64,000 bases of DNA from Sepiola atlantica. Taxonomy: Eukaryota > Mollusca > Cephalopoda > Sepiida > Sepiolidae. Shown here piece after piece: positions 49,615 through 62,455 of the stretch (position 1 is the stretch's first letter; each line of letters opens with the position of its first letter). Where the stretch lies: positions 2,046,001-2,110,000 of the forward strand of contig CAUVYP010000244.1 in the NCBI GenBank assembly GCA_963556195.1. The letters are read 5' to 3'. The translations under genes were made by a program, and so were the position numbers. The notes below the pieces were generated by a model that had not been told where the DNA came from, ran no database searches, and saw only the letters and a program-made list of their open reading frames with translations.

Positions 49615-52600
49615 TTAGCGCGTTTTAAAGTTGATATCGCTTTTGTTTATAACTTCCACATTTATTCGAATTGTGCCACGAAACTTTGCAGACAGTCGCG
49701 GAGACACCTTTTCTACTGAAGTACCAAGTTTCAGAAGTGCAGCTGTTGTACTGCCGGAGATATGTCGATACAAACTGAATACGCAAAACATCAACAAAAT
49801 TTAGCGCGTTTTAAAGTTGATATCGCTTTTGTTTATAACTTCCACATTTATTCGAATTGTGCAACGAAACTTTGCAGACAGTCTCGAATAGGCCTTTTCT
49901 ACTGAGGTACCAAGTTTCAGAAGTGCAGCTCTTGTACTGCCGGAGATATGTCGATATAAACTGAATACGCAAAACATCAACAAAATTTAGCGCGTTTTAA
50001 AGTTGATATCGCTTTTGTTTATAACTTCCACATTTATTCGAATTGTGCAACGAAACTTTGCAGACAGTCTCGAATAGGCCTTTTCTACTAAAGTACCAAG
50101 TTTCAGCAGTGCAGCTCTTGTACTGCCGGAGATATGTCGATACAAACTGAATACGCAAAACATCAACAAAATTTAGCGCGTTTTAAAGTTGATATCGCTT
50201 TTGTTTATAACTTCCACATTTATTCGAATTGTGCAACGAAACTTTGTAGACAGTCTCGAATAGGCCTTTTCTACTGAAGTACCAAGTTTCAGAAGTGCAG
50301 CTCTTGTACTGCCGGAGATATGTCGATACAAACTGAATACGCAAAACATCAACAAAATTTAGCGCGTTTTAAAGTTGATATCGCTTTTGTTTATAACTTC
50401 CACATTTATTCGAATTGTGCCACGAAACTTTGCAGACAGTCGCGGAGACACATTTTCTACTGAAGTACCAAGTTTCAGAAGTGCAGCTCTTGTACTGCCG
50501 GAGATATGTGGATACAAACTGAATACGCAAAACATCAACAAAATTTAGCGCATTTTAAAGTTGATATCGCTTTTGTTTATAACTTCCACATTTATTCGAA
50601 TTGTGCAACGAAACTTTGCAGACAGTCTCGAATAGGCCTTTTCTACTGAAGTACCAAGTTTCAGAAGTGCAGCTCTTGTACTGCCGGATATATGTCGATA
50701 CAAACTGAATACGCAAAACATCAACAAAATTTAGCGCGTTTTAAAGTTGATATCGCTTTTGTTTATAACTTCCACATTTATTCGAATTGTGCAACGAAAC
50801 TTTGCAGACAGTCGCGGAGACACATGTTCTACTGAAGTACCAAGTTTCAGAAGTGCAGCTGTTGTACTGCCGGAGACATGTCGATACAAACTGAATACGC
50901 AAAACATCAACAAAATTTAGCGCGTTTTAAAGTTGATATCGCTTTTGTTTATAACTTACACATTTATTCGAATTGTGCCACGAAACTTTGCAGACAGTCG
51001 CGGAGACACATTGTCTACTGAAGTACCAAGTATCAGAAGTGCAGCTCTTGTACTGCCGGAGATATGTCGATACAAACTGAATACGCAAAACGCTAACAAA
51101 ATTTAGCGCGTTTTAAAGTTGATATCGCTTTTGTTTATAACTTCCACATTTATTCGAATTGTGCAACGAAACTTTGCAGACAGTCGCGGAGACACATGTT
51201 CTACTGAAGTACCAAGTTTCAGAAGTGCAGCTCTTGTACTGCCGGAGATATTTCGATACAAACTGAATACGCAAAACATCAACAAAATTTAGCGCGTTTT
51301 AATGTTGATATCGCTTTTGTTTATAACTTCCACATTTATTCGAATTGTGCCACGAAACTTTGCAGACAGTCTCAAATAGGCCTTTTCTACTGAAGTACTA
51401 AGTTTCAGAAGTGCAGCTCTCGTACTGCCGGAGATATGTCGATACAAACTGAATACGCAAAACATCAACAAAATTTAGCGCGTTTTAAAGTTGATATATC
51501 TTTTGTTTATAACTTCCACATTTATTCGAATTGTGCAACGAAACTTTGCAGACAGTCCTGAATAGGCCTCCTCTACTGAAGTACCAAGTTTCAGAAGTGC
51601 AGCTCTTGTACTGCCGGAGATATGTCGATACAAACTGAATACGCAAAACATCAACAAGATTTAGCGCGTTTTAAAGTTGATATCGCTTTTGTTTATAACT
51701 TCCACATTTATTCGAATTGTGCAACGAAACGTTGCAGACAGTCGCGGAGACACATTGTCTACTGAAGTACCAAGTTTCAGAAGTTCAGCTCTTGTACTGC
51801 CGGAGACATGTCGATACAAACTGAATACGCAAAACATCAACAAAATTTAGCGCGTTTTAAAGTTGATATCGCTTTTGTTTATAACTTCCACATTTATTCG
51901 AATTGTGCAACGAAACGTTGCAGACAGTCGCGGAGACACATTTTCTTCTGAAGTACCAAGTTTCAGAAGTGCAGCTCTTGTACTGCCGGAGATATGTCGA
52001 TACAAACTGAATACGCAAAACATCAACAAAATTTAGCGCGTTTTAAAGTTGATATCGCTTTTGTTTATAACTTCCACATTTATTCGAATTGTGCAACGAA
52101 ACTTTGCAGACAGTCTCGAATAGGCCTTTTCTACTGAGGTACCAAGTTTCAGAAGTGCAGCTCTTGTACTGCCGGAGATATGTCGATACAAACTGAATAC
52201 GCAAAACATCAACAAAATTTAGCGCGTTTTAAAGTTGATATCGCTTTTGTTTATAACTTTCAACATTTATTTGAATTGTGCAACGAAACTTTGCAGACAG
52301 TCTCGAATAGGCCTTTTCTACTGAAGTATTTAGTTTCAGAAGTGCAGCTCTTGTACTGCCGGAGATATGTCGATACAAACTGAATACGCAAAACATCAAC
52401 AAAATTTAGCGCGTTTTAAAGTTGATATCGCTTTTGTTTATAACTTCCACATTTATTCGAATTGTGCAACGAAACTTTGCAGACAGTCCTGAATAGGCCT
52501 CCTCTACTGAAGTACCAAGTTTCAGAAGTGCAGCTCTTGTACTGCCGGAGATATGTGGATACAAACTGAATACGCAAAACATCAACAAAATTTAGCGCGT

Positions 52601-55197
52601 TTTAAAGTTGATATCGCTTTTGTTTATAACTTCCACATTTATTCGAATTGTGCAACGAAACTTTGCAGACAGTCTCGAATAGGCCTTTTCTACTGAAGTA
52701 AAACGTTTCAGAAGTGCAGCTCTTGTACTGCCGGAGATATGTCGATACAAACTGAATACGCAAAACATCAACAAAATTTAGCGCGTTTTAAAGTTGATAT
52801 ATCTTTTGTTTATAACTTCCACATTTATTCGAATTGTGCAACGAAACTTTGCAGACAGTCCTGAATAGGCCTCCTCTACTGAAGTACCAAGTTTCAGAAG
52901 TGCAGCTCTTGTACTGCCGGAGATATGTCGATACAAACTGAATACGCAAAACATCAACAAGATTTAGCGCGTTTTAAAGTTGATATCGCTTTTGTTTATA
53001 ACTTCCACATTTATTCGAATTGTGCAACGAAACGTTGCAGACAGTCGCGGAGACACATTGTCTACTGAAGTACCAAGTTTCAGAAGTTCAGCTCTTGTAC
53101 TGCCGGAGACATGTCGATACAAACTGAATACGCAAAACATCAACAAAATTTAGCGCGTTTTAAAGTTGATATCGCTTTTGTTTATAACTTCCACATTTAT
53201 TCGAATTGTGCAACGAAACGTTGCAGACAGTCGCGGAGACACATTTTCTACTGAAGTACCAAGTTTCAGAAGTGCAGCTCTTGTACTGCCGGAGATATGT
53301 CGATACAAACTGAATACGCAAAACATCAACAAAATTTAGCGCGTTTTAAAGTTGATATCGCTTTTGTTTATAACTTCCACATTTATTCGAATTGTGCAAC
53401 GAAACTTTGCAGACAGTCTCGAATAGGCCTTTTCTACTGAGGTACCAAGTTTCAGAAGTGCAGCTCTTGTACTGCCGGAGATATGTCGATACAAACTGAA
53501 TACGCAAAACATCAACAAAATTTAGCGCGTTTTAAAGTTGATATCGCTTTTGTTTATAACTTTCAACATTTATTCGAATTGTGCAACGAAACTTTGCAGA
53601 CAGTCTCGAATAGGCCTTTTCTACTGAAGTACCAAGTTTCAGAAGTGCAGCTCTTGTACTGCCGGAGATATGTCGATACAAACTGAATACGCAAAACATC
53701 AACAAAATTTAGCGCGTTTTAAAGTTGATATCGCTTTTGTTTATAACTTCCACATTTATTCGAATTGTGCAACGAAACGTTGCAGACAGTCGCGGAGACA
53801 CATTTTCTACTGAAGTACCAAGTTTCAGAAGTGCAGCTCTTGTACTGCCGGAGATATGTGGATACAAACTGAATACGCAAAACATCAACAAAATTTAGCG
53901 CGTTTTAAAGTTGATATCGCTTTTGTTTATAACTTCCACATTTATTCGAATTGTGCAACGAAACTTTGCAGACAGTCTCGAATAGGCCTTTTCTACTGAA
54001 GTAAAAAGTTTCAGAAGTGCAGCTCTTGTACTGCCGGAGATATGTCGATACAAACTGAATACGCAAAACATCAACAAAATTTAGCGCGTTTTAAAGTTGA
54101 TATCGCTTTTGTTTATAACTTCCACATTTATTCGAATTGTGCCACGCAACTTTGCAGACAGTCGCGGAGACACATTTTCTACTGAAGTACCAAGTTTCAG
54201 AAGTGCAGCTGTTGTACTGCCGGAGATATGTCGATACAAACTGAATACGCAAAACATCAACAAAATTTAGCGCGTTTTAAAGTTGATATCGCTTTTGTTT
54301 ATAACTTCCACATTTATTCGAATTGTGCCACGAAACTTTGCAGACAGTCTCAAATAGGCCTTTTCTACTGAAGTACCAAGTTTCAGAAGTGCAGCTCTTG
54401 TACTGCCGGAGATATGTCGATACAAACTGAATACGCAAAACATCAACAAAATTTAGCGCGTTTTAAAGTTGATATATCTTTTGTTTATAACTTCCACATT
54501 TATTCGAATTGTGCAACGAAACTTTGCAGACAGTCTCGAATAGGCCTCCTCTACTGAAGTACCAAGTTTCAGAAGTGCAGCTCTTGTACTGCCGGAGATA
54601 TGTCGATACAAACTGAATACGCAAAACATCAACAAGATTTAGCGCGTTTTAAAGTTGATATCGCTTTTGTTTATAACTTCCACATTTATTCGAATTGTGC
54701 AACGAAACTTTGCAGACAGTCGCGGAGACACATTTTACTACTGAAGTACCAAGTTTCAGAAGTTCAGCTCTTGTACTGCCGGAGACATGTCGATACAAAC
54801 TGAATACGCAAAACATCACCAAAATTTAGCGCGTTTTAAAGTTGATATCGCTTTTGTTTATAACTTCCACATTTATTCGAATTGTGCAACGAAACGTTGC
54901 AGACAGTCGCGGAGACACATTTTCTACTGAAGTACCAAGTTTCAGAAGTGCAGCTCTTGTACTGCCGGAGATATGTCGATACAAACTGAATACGCAAAAC
55001 ATCAACAAAATTTAGCGCGTTTTAAAGTTGATATCGCTTTTGTTTATAACTTCCACATTTATTCGAATTGTGCAACGAAACTTTGCAGACAGTCTCGAAT
55101 AGGCCTTTTCTACTGAGGTACCAAGTTTCAGAAGTGCAGCTCTTGTACTGCCGGAGATATGTCGATACGAACTGAATACGCAAAACATCAACAAAAT
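49615..55197 (+). repeat. 30-monomer HOR copy 3 (5583 bp)
   Basis: This complete unit holds 27 monomers of 186 bp and three of 187 bp. It starts with the acaccttttctactg type B monomer and ends with the gatacgaactg monomer at 55012. Diagnostic marks include tttcagcagtgc (50101), atatgtggatac (50507), gagacatgtcg, aacttacacat, acgctaac, atatttcgatac, ctctcgtactg, gtatttagtttc, gtaaaacgtttc and gtaaaaagtttc. It corresponds monomer by monomer to 55198-60780, and I saw no difference. Confidence 0.92.
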
Positions 55198-58100
55198 TTA
55201 GCGCGTTTTAAAGTTGATATCGCTTTTGTTTATAACTTCCACATTTATTCGAATTGTGCCACGAAACTTTGCAGACAGTCGCGGAGACACCTTTTCTACT
55301 GAAGTACCAAGTTTCAGAAGTGCAGCTGTTGTACTGCCGGAGATATGTCGATACAAACTGAATACGCAAAACATCAACAAAATTTAGCGCGTTTTAAAGT
55401 TGATATCGCTTTTGTTTATAACTTCCACATTTATTCGAATTGTGCAACGAAACTTTGCAGACAGTCTCGAATAGGCCTTTTCTACTGAGGTACCAAGTTT
55501 CAGAAGTGCAGCTCTTGTACTGCCGGAGATATGTCGATATAAACTGAATACGCAAAACATCAACAAAATTTAGCGCGTTTTAAAGTTGATATCGCTTTTG
55601 TTTATAACTTCCACATTTATTCGAATTGTGCAACGAAACTTTGCAGACAGTCTCGAATAGGCCTTTTCTACTAAAGTACCAAGTTTCAGCAGTGCAGCTC
55701 TTGTACTGCCGGAGATATGTCGATACAAACTGAATACGCAAAACATCAACAAAATTTAGCGCGTTTTAAAGTTGATATCGCTTTTGTTTATAACTTCCAC
55801 ATTTATTCGAATTGTGCAACGAAACTTTGTAGACAGTCTCGAATAGGCCTTTTCTACTGAAGTACCAAGTTTCAGAAGTGCAGCTCTTGTACTGCCGGAG
55901 ATATGTCGATACAAACTGAATACGCAAAACATCAACAAAATTTAGCGCGTTTTAAAGTTGATATCGCTTTTGTTTATAACTTCCACATTTATTCGAATTG
56001 TGCCACGAAACTTTGCAGACAGTCGCGGAGACACATTTTCTACTGAAGTACCAAGTTTCAGAAGTGCAGCTCTTGTACTGCCGGAGATATGTGGATACAA
56101 ACTGAATACGCAAAACATCAACAAAATTTAGCGCATTTTAAAGTTGATATCGCTTTTGTTTATAACTTCCACATTTATTCGAATTGTGCAACGAAACTTT
56201 GCAGACAGTCTCGAATAGGCCTTTTCTACTGAAGTACCAAGTTTCAGAAGTGCAGCTCTTGTACTGCCGGATATATGTCGATACAAACTGAATACGCAAA
56301 ACATCAACAAAATTTAGCGCGTTTTAAAGTTGATATCGCTTTTGTTTATAACTTCCACATTTATTCGAATTGTGCAACGAAACTTTGCAGACAGTCGCGG
56401 AGACACATGTTCTACTGAAGTACCAAGTTTCAGAAGTGCAGCTGTTGTACTGCCGGAGACATGTCGATACAAACTGAATACGCAAAACATCAACAAAATT
56501 TAGCGCGTTTTAAAGTTGATATCGCTTTTGTTTATAACTTACACATTTATTCGAATTGTGCCACGAAACTTTGCAGACAGTCGCGGAGACACATTGTCTA
56601 CTGAAGTACCAAGTATCAGAAGTGCAGCTCTTGTACTGCCGGAGATATGTCGATACAAACTGAATACGCAAAACGCTAACAAAATTTAGCGCGTTTTAAA
56701 GTTGATATCGCTTTTGTTTATAACTTCCACATTTATTCGAATTGTGCAACGAAACTTTGCAGACAGTCGCGGAGACACATGTTCTACTGAAGTACCAAGT
56801 TTCAGAAGTGCAGCTCTTGTACTGCCGGAGATATTTCGATACAAACTGAATACGCAAAACATCAACAAAATTTAGCGCGTTTTAATGTTGATATCGCTTT
56901 TGTTTATAACTTCCACATTTATTCGAATTGTGCCACGAAACTTTGCAGACAGTCTCAAATAGGCCTTTTCTACTGAAGTACTAAGTTTCAGAAGTGCAGC
57001 TCTCGTACTGCCGGAGATATGTCGATACAAACTGAATACGCAAAACATCAACAAAATTTAGCGCGTTTTAAAGTTGATATATCTTTTGTTTATAACTTCC
57101 ACATTTATTCGAATTGTGCAACGAAACTTTGCAGACAGTCCTGAATAGGCCTCCTCTACTGAAGTACCAAGTTTCAGAAGTGCAGCTCTTGTACTGCCGG
57201 AGATATGTCGATACAAACTGAATACGCAAAACATCAACAAGATTTAGCGCGTTTTAAAGTTGATATCGCTTTTGTTTATAACTTCCACATTTATTCGAAT
57301 TGTGCAACGAAACGTTGCAGACAGTCGCGGAGACACATTGTCTACTGAAGTACCAAGTTTCAGAAGTTCAGCTCTTGTACTGCCGGAGACATGTCGATAC
57401 AAACTGAATACGCAAAACATCAACAAAATTTAGCGCGTTTTAAAGTTGATATCGCTTTTGTTTATAACTTCCACATTTATTCGAATTGTGCAACGAAACG
57501 TTGCAGACAGTCGCGGAGACACATTTTCTTCTGAAGTACCAAGTTTCAGAAGTGCAGCTCTTGTACTGCCGGAGATATGTCGATACAAACTGAATACGCA
57601 AAACATCAACAAAATTTAGCGCGTTTTAAAGTTGATATCGCTTTTGTTTATAACTTCCACATTTATTCGAATTGTGCAACGAAACTTTGCAGACAGTCTC
57701 GAATAGGCCTTTTCTACTGAGGTACCAAGTTTCAGAAGTGCAGCTCTTGTACTGCCGGAGATATGTCGATACAAACTGAATACGCAAAACATCAACAAAA
57801 TTTAGCGCGTTTTAAAGTTGATATCGCTTTTGTTTATAACTTTCAACATTTATTTGAATTGTGCAACGAAACTTTGCAGACAGTCTCGAATAGGCCTTTT
57901 CTACTGAAGTATTTAGTTTCAGAAGTGCAGCTCTTGTACTGCCGGAGATATGTCGATACAAACTGAATACGCAAAACATCAACAAAATTTAGCGCGTTTT
58001 AAAGTTGATATCGCTTTTGTTTATAACTTCCACATTTATTCGAATTGTGCAACGAAACTTTGCAGACAGTCCTGAATAGGCCTCCTCTACTGAAGTACCA

Positions 58101-60780
58101 AGTTTCAGAAGTGCAGCTCTTGTACTGCCGGAGATATGTGGATACAAACTGAATACGCAAAACATCAACAAAATTTAGCGCGTTTTAAAGTTGATATCGC
58201 TTTTGTTTATAACTTCCACATTTATTCGAATTGTGCAACGAAACTTTGCAGACAGTCTCGAATAGGCCTTTTCTACTGAAGTAAAACGTTTCAGAAGTGC
58301 AGCTCTTGTACTGCCGGAGATATGTCGATACAAACTGAATACGCAAAACATCAACAAAATTTAGCGCGTTTTAAAGTTGATATATCTTTTGTTTATAACT
58401 TCCACATTTATTCGAATTGTGCAACGAAACTTTGCAGACAGTCCTGAATAGGCCTCCTCTACTGAAGTACCAAGTTTCAGAAGTGCAGCTCTTGTACTGC
58501 CGGAGATATGTCGATACAAACTGAATACGCAAAACATCAACAAGATTTAGCGCGTTTTAAAGTTGATATCGCTTTTGTTTATAACTTCCACATTTATTCG
58601 AATTGTGCAACGAAACGTTGCAGACAGTCGCGGAGACACATTGTCTACTGAAGTACCAAGTTTCAGAAGTTCAGCTCTTGTACTGCCGGAGACATGTCGA
58701 TACAAACTGAATACGCAAAACATCAACAAAATTTAGCGCGTTTTAAAGTTGATATCGCTTTTGTTTATAACTTCCACATTTATTCGAATTGTGCAACGAA
58801 ACGTTGCAGACAGTCGCGGAGACACATTTTCTACTGAAGTACCAAGTTTCAGAAGTGCAGCTCTTGTACTGCCGGAGATATGTCGATACAAACTGAATAC
58901 GCAAAACATCAACAAAATTTAGCGCGTTTTAAAGTTGATATCGCTTTTGTTTATAACTTCCACATTTATTCGAATTGTGCAACGAAACTTTGCAGACAGT
59001 CTCGAATAGGCCTTTTCTACTGAGGTACCAAGTTTCAGAAGTGCAGCTCTTGTACTGCCGGAGATATGTCGATACAAACTGAATACGCAAAACATCAACA
59101 AAATTTAGCGCGTTTTAAAGTTGATATCGCTTTTGTTTATAACTTTCAACATTTATTCGAATTGTGCAACGAAACTTTGCAGACAGTCTCGAATAGGCCT
59201 TTTCTACTGAAGTACCAAGTTTCAGAAGTGCAGCTCTTGTACTGCCGGAGATATGTCGATACAAACTGAATACGCAAAACATCAACAAAATTTAGCGCGT
59301 TTTAAAGTTGATATCGCTTTTGTTTATAACTTCCACATTTATTCGAATTGTGCAACGAAACGTTGCAGACAGTCGCGGAGACACATTTTCTACTGAAGTA
59401 CCAAGTTTCAGAAGTGCAGCTCTTGTACTGCCGGAGATATGTGGATACAAACTGAATACGCAAAACATCAACAAAATTTAGCGCGTTTTAAAGTTGATAT
59501 CGCTTTTGTTTATAACTTCCACATTTATTCGAATTGTGCAACGAAACTTTGCAGACAGTCTCGAATAGGCCTTTTCTACTGAAGTAAAAAGTTTCAGAAG
59601 TGCAGCTCTTGTACTGCCGGAGATATGTCGATACAAACTGAATACGCAAAACATCAACAAAATTTAGCGCGTTTTAAAGTTGATATCGCTTTTGTTTATA
59701 ACTTCCACATTTATTCGAATTGTGCCACGCAACTTTGCAGACAGTCGCGGAGACACATTTTCTACTGAAGTACCAAGTTTCAGAAGTGCAGCTGTTGTAC
59801 TGCCGGAGATATGTCGATACAAACTGAATACGCAAAACATCAACAAAATTTAGCGCGTTTTAAAGTTGATATCGCTTTTGTTTATAACTTCCACATTTAT
59901 TCGAATTGTGCCACGAAACTTTGCAGACAGTCTCAAATAGGCCTTTTCTACTGAAGTACCAAGTTTCAGAAGTGCAGCTCTTGTACTGCCGGAGATATGT
60001 CGATACAAACTGAATACGCAAAACATCAACAAAATTTAGCGCGTTTTAAAGTTGATATATCTTTTGTTTATAACTTCCACATTTATTCGAATTGTGCAAC
60101 GAAACTTTGCAGACAGTCTCGAATAGGCCTCCTCTACTGAAGTACCAAGTTTCAGAAGTGCAGCTCTTGTACTGCCGGAGATATGTCGATACAAACTGAA
60201 TACGCAAAACATCAACAAGATTTAGCGCGTTTTAAAGTTGATATCGCTTTTGTTTATAACTTCCACATTTATTCGAATTGTGCAACGAAACTTTGCAGAC
60301 AGTCGCGGAGACACATTTTACTACTGAAGTACCAAGTTTCAGAAGTTCAGCTCTTGTACTGCCGGAGACATGTCGATACAAACTGAATACGCAAAACATC
60401 ACCAAAATTTAGCGCGTTTTAAAGTTGATATCGCTTTTGTTTATAACTTCCACATTTATTCGAATTGTGCAACGAAACGTTGCAGACAGTCGCGGAGACA
60501 CATTTTCTACTGAAGTACCAAGTTTCAGAAGTGCAGCTCTTGTACTGCCGGAGATATGTCGATACAAACTGAATACGCAAAACATCAACAAAATTTAGCG
60601 CGTTTTAAAGTTGATATCGCTTTTGTTTATAACTTCCACATTTATTCGAATTGTGCAACGAAACTTTGCAGACAGTCTCGAATAGGCCTTTTCTACTGAG
60701 GTACCAAGTTTCAGAAGTGCAGCTCTTGTACTGCCGGAGATATGTCGATACGAACTGAATACGCAAAACATCAACAAAAT
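55198..60780 (+). repeat. 30-monomer HOR copy 4 (5583 bp)
   Basis: All thirty monomers match copy 3 in order, spacing and markers, including the three 187-bp units at 57802, 59105 and 60222. At 60781 the expected acaccttttctactg monomer is replaced by one with ctttccagac and cagatatgcagc, so the regular 30-monomer series ends here. Confidence 0.92.
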
Positions 60781-62455
60781 TTAGCGCGTTTTAAAGTTGA
60801 TATCGCTTTTGTTTATAACTTCCACATTTATTCGAATTGTGCAACGAAACTTTCCAGACAGTCTCGAATAGGCCTTTTCTACTGAAGTACCAAGTTTCAG
60901 ATATGCAGCTCTTGTACTGCCGGAGATATGTCGATACAAACTGAATACGCAAAACATCAACACAATTTAGCGCGTTTTAAAGTTGATATCGCTTTTGTTT
61001 ATAACTTCCACATTTATTCGAATTGTGCCACGAAACTTTGCAGACAGTCGCGGAGACACATTTTACTACTGAAGTACCAAGTTTCAGAAGTGCAGCTCTT
61101 GTACTGCCGGAGACATGTCGATACAAACTGAATACGCAAAACATCAACAAAATTTAGCGCGTTTTAAAGTTGATATCGCTTTTGTTTATAACTTCCACAT
61201 TTATTCGAATTGTGCAACGAAACGTTGCAGACAGTCGCGGAGACACATTTTCTACTGAAGTACCAAGTTTCAGAAGTGCAGCTCTTGTACTGACGGAGAT
61301 ATGTCGATACAAACTGAATACGCAAAACATCAACAAAATTTAGCGCGTTTTAAAGTTGATATCGCTTTTGTTTATAACTTCCACATTTATTCGAATTGTG
61401 CAACGAAACTTTGCAGACAGTCTCGAATAGGCCTTTTCTACTGAGGTACCAAGTTTCAGAAGTGCAGCTCTTGTACTGCCGGAGATATGTCGATACAAAC
61501 TGAATACGCAAAACATCAACAAAATTTAGCGCGTTTTAAAGTTGATATCGCTTTTGTTTATAACTTCCACATTTATTCGAATTGTGCAACGAAACTTTGC
61601 AGACAGTCTCGAATAGGCCTTTTCTACTGAAGTACCAAGTTTCAGAAGTGCAGCTCTTGTACTGCCGGAGATATGTCGATACAAACTGAATACGCAAAAC
61701 ATCAACAAAATTTAGCGCGTTTTAAAGTTGATATCGCTTTTGTTTATAACTTCCACATTTATTCGAATTGTGCCACGAAACTTTGCAGACAGTCGCGGAG
61801 ACACATTTTCTACTGAAGTACCAAGTTTCAGAAGTGCAGCTCTTGTACTGCCGGAGATATGTCGATACAAACTGAATACGCAAAACATCAACAAAATTTA
61901 GCGCGTTTTAAAGTTAATATCGCTTTTGTTTATAACTTCCACATTTATTCGAATTGTGCAACGAAACTTTGCAGACAGTCTCGAATAGGCCTTTTCTACT
62001 GAAGTACCAAGTTTCAGAAGTGCAGCTCTTGTACTGCCGGAGATATGTCGATACAAACTGAATACGCAAAACATCAACAAAATTTAGCGCGTTTTAAAGT
62101 TGATATCGCTTTTGTTTATAACTTCCACATTTATTCGAATTGTGCCACGCAACTTTGCAGACAGTCGCGGAGACACATTTTCTGCTAAAGTACCGCGTTT
62201 CAGAAGTGCAGCTGTTGTACTGCCGGAGATATGTCGATACAAACTGAATACGCAAAACATCAACAAAATTTAGCGCGTTTTAAAGTTGATATCGCTTTTG
62301 TTTATAACTTCCACATTTATTCGAATTGTGCCACGAAACTTTGCAGACAGTCGCGGAGACACATTGTCTACTGAAGTACCAAGTATCAGAAGTGCAGCTA
62401 TTGTACTGCCGGAGATATGTCGATACAAACTGAATACGCAAAACATCACCAAAAT
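60409..62455 (+). repeat. 11-monomer repeat copy 1 (2047 bp)
   Basis: Monomers from 60409 to about 61897 recur from 62456 with a shift of 2047 bp (eleven monomers, one of them 187 bp). Shared marks are catcaccaaaattt, gatacgaactg, ctttccagac with cagatatgcagc, catcaacacaattt, cattttactactg and actgacggagatatg. The first two monomers are also the last two of the 30-monomer HOR, so this repeat started at that boundary. The last monomers (62084, 62270) carry gccacgcaac and other marks, with ctgctaaagtaccgcg unique to 62084. Confidence 0.88.
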
